From Xanthobacteraceae bacterium (GTDB lineage: Bacteria > Pseudomonadota > Alphaproteobacteria > Rhizobiales > Xanthobacteraceae), in the NCBI GenBank assembly GCA_030043175.1, contig JASHYD010000289.1:1-7438 (forward strand): DNA of 7,438 bases. The letters run 5' to 3'. This document shows positions 5,794 through 7,438 of this stretch, piece by piece; within the stretch, counting starts at the first letter, position 1; the number at the start of each line of letters is the position of its first letter. The notes under the pieces were generated by a model, which ran no database searches, was not told where the DNA came from, and worked only from the letters and a program-made list of their open reading frames with translations. The translations under genes were made by a program, and so were the position numbers.

Positions 5794-6240
5794 CTGACGA
5801 TCAACGCAGTTGAGCTTGAATGTGTGGATGAGTGAGCATGTCCGCGGGACACAGTGATGAATGGATACTGAAACCGGAGCCTGCCCACATGCTCGCGCAA
5901 ATCGCCGAGCGCGAGATCGCCAGGACTGACGATCAACGCAGTTGAGCTCGAATCTCTGGATGAGCGCGAGCATGACCGCGGAGCGCAGTGATGAACGGAT
6001 GACTGGAACCGGAGATCCGTCGTCAGGCAATAATCGCAACACGATGATCCACGACGCGCAGAGATGTTGCTGCATCGATCTCGGCAACGAGTTCTGGATG
6101 AGCGTGAACGTGACCGCGGTGGGGCGGCGATGAACCGGAGACCGTTCGTTAGGCGATGAGCGCAATCCGATGGTTCAACCGCGACTCATGATCGAGCTCG
6201 ACGCAATTGACCCGCATAGTAACGGCCTTACGTTTGATCT
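5794..6240 (-). repeat. Degenerate tandem array derived from an IS66 TnpC C-terminus
   Basis: Three clear copies and a vestige of a fourth occur at 5794-5879, 5926-6014, 6077-6140 and about 6188-6215, with periods of 132, 138 and roughly 110 bases. The first 39 bases of copies 1 and 2 agree at 36 positions. Copies 2 and 3 also share their flank (CCGT-CGT-AGGC-AT--GCAA). On the minus strand the copies read SLIHTFKLNCVDRQ, SAVMLALIQRFELNCVDRQ and a vestigial MRVNCVELDHE. These match the IS66 TnpC segment S-L-I-x-T-x-K-L-N-x-V-D-P-Q, whose less-decayed form is at 7080-7110. No copy is intact, so this is a relic. Confidence 0.6.
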
Positions 6241-6283
6241 TCATCCCAAAGTAACTATGCTTAGGCACAAAGGAAAACGCTCC

Positions 6284-6715
6284 ATGATCGACCACATGAC
6301 CATGCGTGTATCGAACTATGATAAGTCGAAAGCGTTTTATCTGGCTGCTCTCGCACCGCTGTCCTACAGCCTGATGGTAGAAATGGACCAAGACGGCGCG
6401 AAGATCGCAGGCTTCGGTTGGATCCGGTCCGACGGTGGCAAGAAGATCGATTGGTGGATCGTGCACACGCCGGCCGCTCTCGATCTTGCCATCTCAGGAC
6501 CGACGCACCTGGCGTTACTGGCAAACGACCGGGCTGGGGTCGCCGCGTTCTACGAGGCAGCAATAGCGGCCGGCGGGAAGGACAATGGGGCTCCAGGTCT
6601 TCGGCCGGATTACCATGCCGACTACTACGGCGCCTTCGTGCTCGACCCCGACGGCAACAACATTGAGGCGGTCTGCCATGTTGCCCAGGGGGCCGCAGGT
6701 CATCGCCCGGCTTGA
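6284..6715 (+). CDS. VOC (glyoxalase/bleomycin-resistance fold) family protein
   Basis: A 143-residue single-domain cytoplasmic protein, the usual length for this family. It has two beta-alpha-beta-beta-beta halves: IDHMTMRVSNYDKSKAFYL at the start, with H4 as the first probable metal ligand and the SKAFYL helix; then THLALLANDRAGVAAFYEAA from residue 74, with H75 as the second ligand; then GAFVLDPDGNNIEAVCH with E128 as the usual glutamate ligand. Members isomerise, cleave or bind small molecules (glyoxalase, dioxygenase, resistance proteins); the substrate cannot be read from this sequence. The start at 6284 is preferred because AAAGGA ends nine bases before it and it begins the conserved fold. 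An in-frame ATG at 6170 would add 38 residues from decayed IS66 repeat DNA. The gene is complete, has no operon partner, and lies between two IS66 remnants, suggesting a passenger left by insertion-sequence activity. Confidence 0.88.
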   Translation: MIDHMTMRVSNYDKSKAFYLAALAPLSYSLMVEMDQDGAKIAGFGWIRSDGGKKIDWWIVHTPAALDLAISGPTHLALLANDRAGVAAFYEAAIAAGGKDNGAPGLRPDYHADYYGAFVLDPDGNNIEAVCHVAQGAAGHRPA

Positions 6716-6967
6716 CAGAAATTCAAATGCAGTTGCTGCGGAATAGACGACCGGCGCAGATGCGTTGGTGCGGCGACCAGTTTCCGCAAATATTCCAATA
6801 CTCCAGTCCGCGATCTGTGAAGGGGGTGAGCATTTCTTGTTGGTCAGTCCATTGACCCAGAGGCTGTCGTCTTCGGGCTCCACGTCGAGTGCAGGGTCCA
6901 GCTGGTCGTCCTCCACGGGCCATCGTGAACGCGTGAGCCGCGCCGCCATTGATCAGTCTCACAGGGC
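6716..6967. other. Non-coding stretch, probably the 3' end of the IS66 relic
   Basis: A minus-strand frame (6515-6949) runs through here with an acidic stretch (EDDQLDPALDVEPEDDSLW), but it overlaps the VOC gene and I do not recognise it. GTGAGCATTTC at 6826-6836 could be a decayed IS66 terminal repeat (family ends commonly begin GTAAGC) in the right orientation for an element whose tnpC reads leftward. That is a guess from a short match. Confidence 0.3.
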
Positions 6968-7170
6968 TCAGGCGGCGTCAGCCATGCTGTGGTCGCTCTT
7001 CCAGTGCCATAGCAACAGCGCGCGAAGTCGGCGATCTTGTGATCGCCGATACGTGCGAGCACGTCTGCAAGGCCAGATCTGAGGATCAACGTCGTTGAGC
7101 TTGCAAGTTTATGCCGGACAGCGAGCTATGCCGAGCGGACTCTTTTGGGACGCGGCCGAGCAGCGCCGCC
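6968..7170 (-). pseudogene. tnpC: IS66-family transposase (TnpC) C-terminal remnant
   Basis: Reading leftward from about 7170, the fragments run: LFAGGAA in one frame (compare LFAGSD in the family), a decayed IAxL, then TCKLNDVDPQIW, a frameshift, LADVLARIGDHKIADF, a further shift, and ALLLWHWKSDHSMADAA ending at a TGA (6968-6970). These are the final blocks of IS66 TnpC (ETCKLNxVDPQAWLADVLARI, then ELLPWxW) in the correct order and distance. In the full transposase they follow the catalytic domain, which is absent. At least two frameshifts make it a pseudogene. It shares its KLNxVD block with the tandem array at 5794-6240, the same element family on the same strand, with the VOC gene between. 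Confidence 0.75.
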
Positions 7171-7283
7171 GGCAAAAGACCGGCGAGATAGAGCCGATCC
7201 CATCCACTAGCAAGCGGTATTTGGGGCCGGGGAGGGGGATTCGGCCTTGGTTTGCTGCCCCGACGCTGACCGTGCAGTGATCG
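7171..7283. other. Unassigned sequence upstream of the IS66 remnant
   Basis: A plus frame (7095-7280, 61 codons) and a minus frame (7109-7360, 83 codons) are open, but both cross the recognised IS66 remnant in other frames and show no family motif. It may be more decayed IS66 tnpC. Confidence 0.3.
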
Positions 7284-7309
7284 GCAATATCAATCTTTAG
7301 CAATATCAA
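7284..7309. repeat. Short direct repeat GCAATATCAA, two copies
   Basis: GCAATATCAA occurs at 7284-7293 and 7300-7309, a period of 16 bases, in an AT-richer patch just before two hairpins. It may be an iterated binding site, or chance. Confidence 0.4.
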
Positions 7310-7333
7310 AGCCTTACACAGATGCAAGCGCGC

Positions 7334-7367
7334 AGGCCTAATGAGCGTGGCGACGCTCATTAGGCCT
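7334..7367. terminator. Perfect 15-bp hairpin with four-base loop (terminator-like)
   Basis: AGGCCTAATGAGCGT (7334-7348) and ACGCTCATTAGGCCT (7353-7367) pair perfectly around GGCG, followed by TCTT. The stem is strong, but the T-run is short for a classical intrinsic terminator. A damaged copy of the same repeat carries the HiPIP stop codon at 1137-1168, so the unit may instead be a mobile repeat that can serve as a gene end. No convincing gene lies directly upstream. Confidence 0.6.
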
Positions 7368-7379
7368 TCTTGAACGCTG

Positions 7380-7401
7380 CGTAACGAAAAGGTTCGTTAC
7401 G
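7380..7401. repeat. Second perfect hairpin, 9-bp stem
   Basis: CGTAACGAA (7380-7388) and TTCGTTACG (7393-7401) pair perfectly around AAGG, twelve bases after the 15-bp hairpin. The neighbouring pair may form a composite terminator or repeat unit, or the dyad may be an operator for a gene beginning beyond the right edge. Confidence 0.5.
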
Positions 7402-7438
7402 GCCTAAGCGGCTCAATATGGACAATCTTGCCCGTCTG

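Noticed and set aside
5794..6240. CRISPR-like array
   Set aside because: Units are about 130 bases and diverged, and they read as transposase fragments, unlike short identical repeats with unique spacers.
6170..6283. Upstream in-frame ATG extending the VOC protein by 38 residues
   Set aside because: The extension lies in degenerate IS66-derived sequence, while the ATG at 6284 has a well-spaced ribosome-binding site and begins the conserved fold.
6515..6949. 144-codon minus-strand frame overlapping the VOC gene
   Set aside because: More than half lies antisense to the well-supported VOC gene; the remaining acidic stretch matches nothing that I recognise.

Overview
The window looks like a decayed accessory region from a rhizobial-type alphaproteobacterium. 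Bradyrhizobium or a related genus, in or near a symbiosis island, is my best guess. This rests on moderately high GC, many insertion-sequence relics (IS5 and IS66 families), low coding density, and short gene families that I recall, without a search, from rhizobial symbiosis regions. No tRNA, rRNA, CRISPR array, nod box or complete transposon is visible.

Only two genes are intact with high confidence. At 848-1150 (+) is a Tat-exported high-potential iron-sulfur protein (HiPIP). At 6284-6715 (+) is a VOC/glyoxalase-fold protein. Three small genes are plausible: a 65-residue secreted histidine-rich peptide (1934-2131, -), an 82-residue single-pass membrane protein (2996-3244, +), and an 88-residue protein with a C-terminal membrane segment (3733-3999, -) that may be frameshifted.

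Layout: 1-847 holds the end of an unrecognised frame and no identifiable gene. HiPIP follows, with its stop codon inside a damaged copy of a hairpin repeat whose intact copy lies at 7328-7368. From 1692 to 2611 two fragments of what appears to be one small rhizobial gene family flank about 680 bp containing the secreted peptide gene on the opposite strand. From 2996 to 4000 lie the small membrane proteins. A pair of near-identical palindromes sits at 4181-4224. From 4260 to 5113 there are only unsupported open frames, the last of which stops exactly at the IS5 left end. From 5113 to about 5660 is an IS5-family relic whose internal segment is inverted. From 5794 to about 6240 is a degenerate tandem array that reads on the minus strand as repeated pieces of an IS66 TnpC C-terminus. 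The VOC gene follows, then a frameshifted IS66 TnpC tail (6968 to about 7170, -), then direct repeats and two perfect hairpins.

The intact genes show no obvious shared pathway or operon. They look like isolated survivors in a region shaped by insertion-sequence decay and rearrangement.
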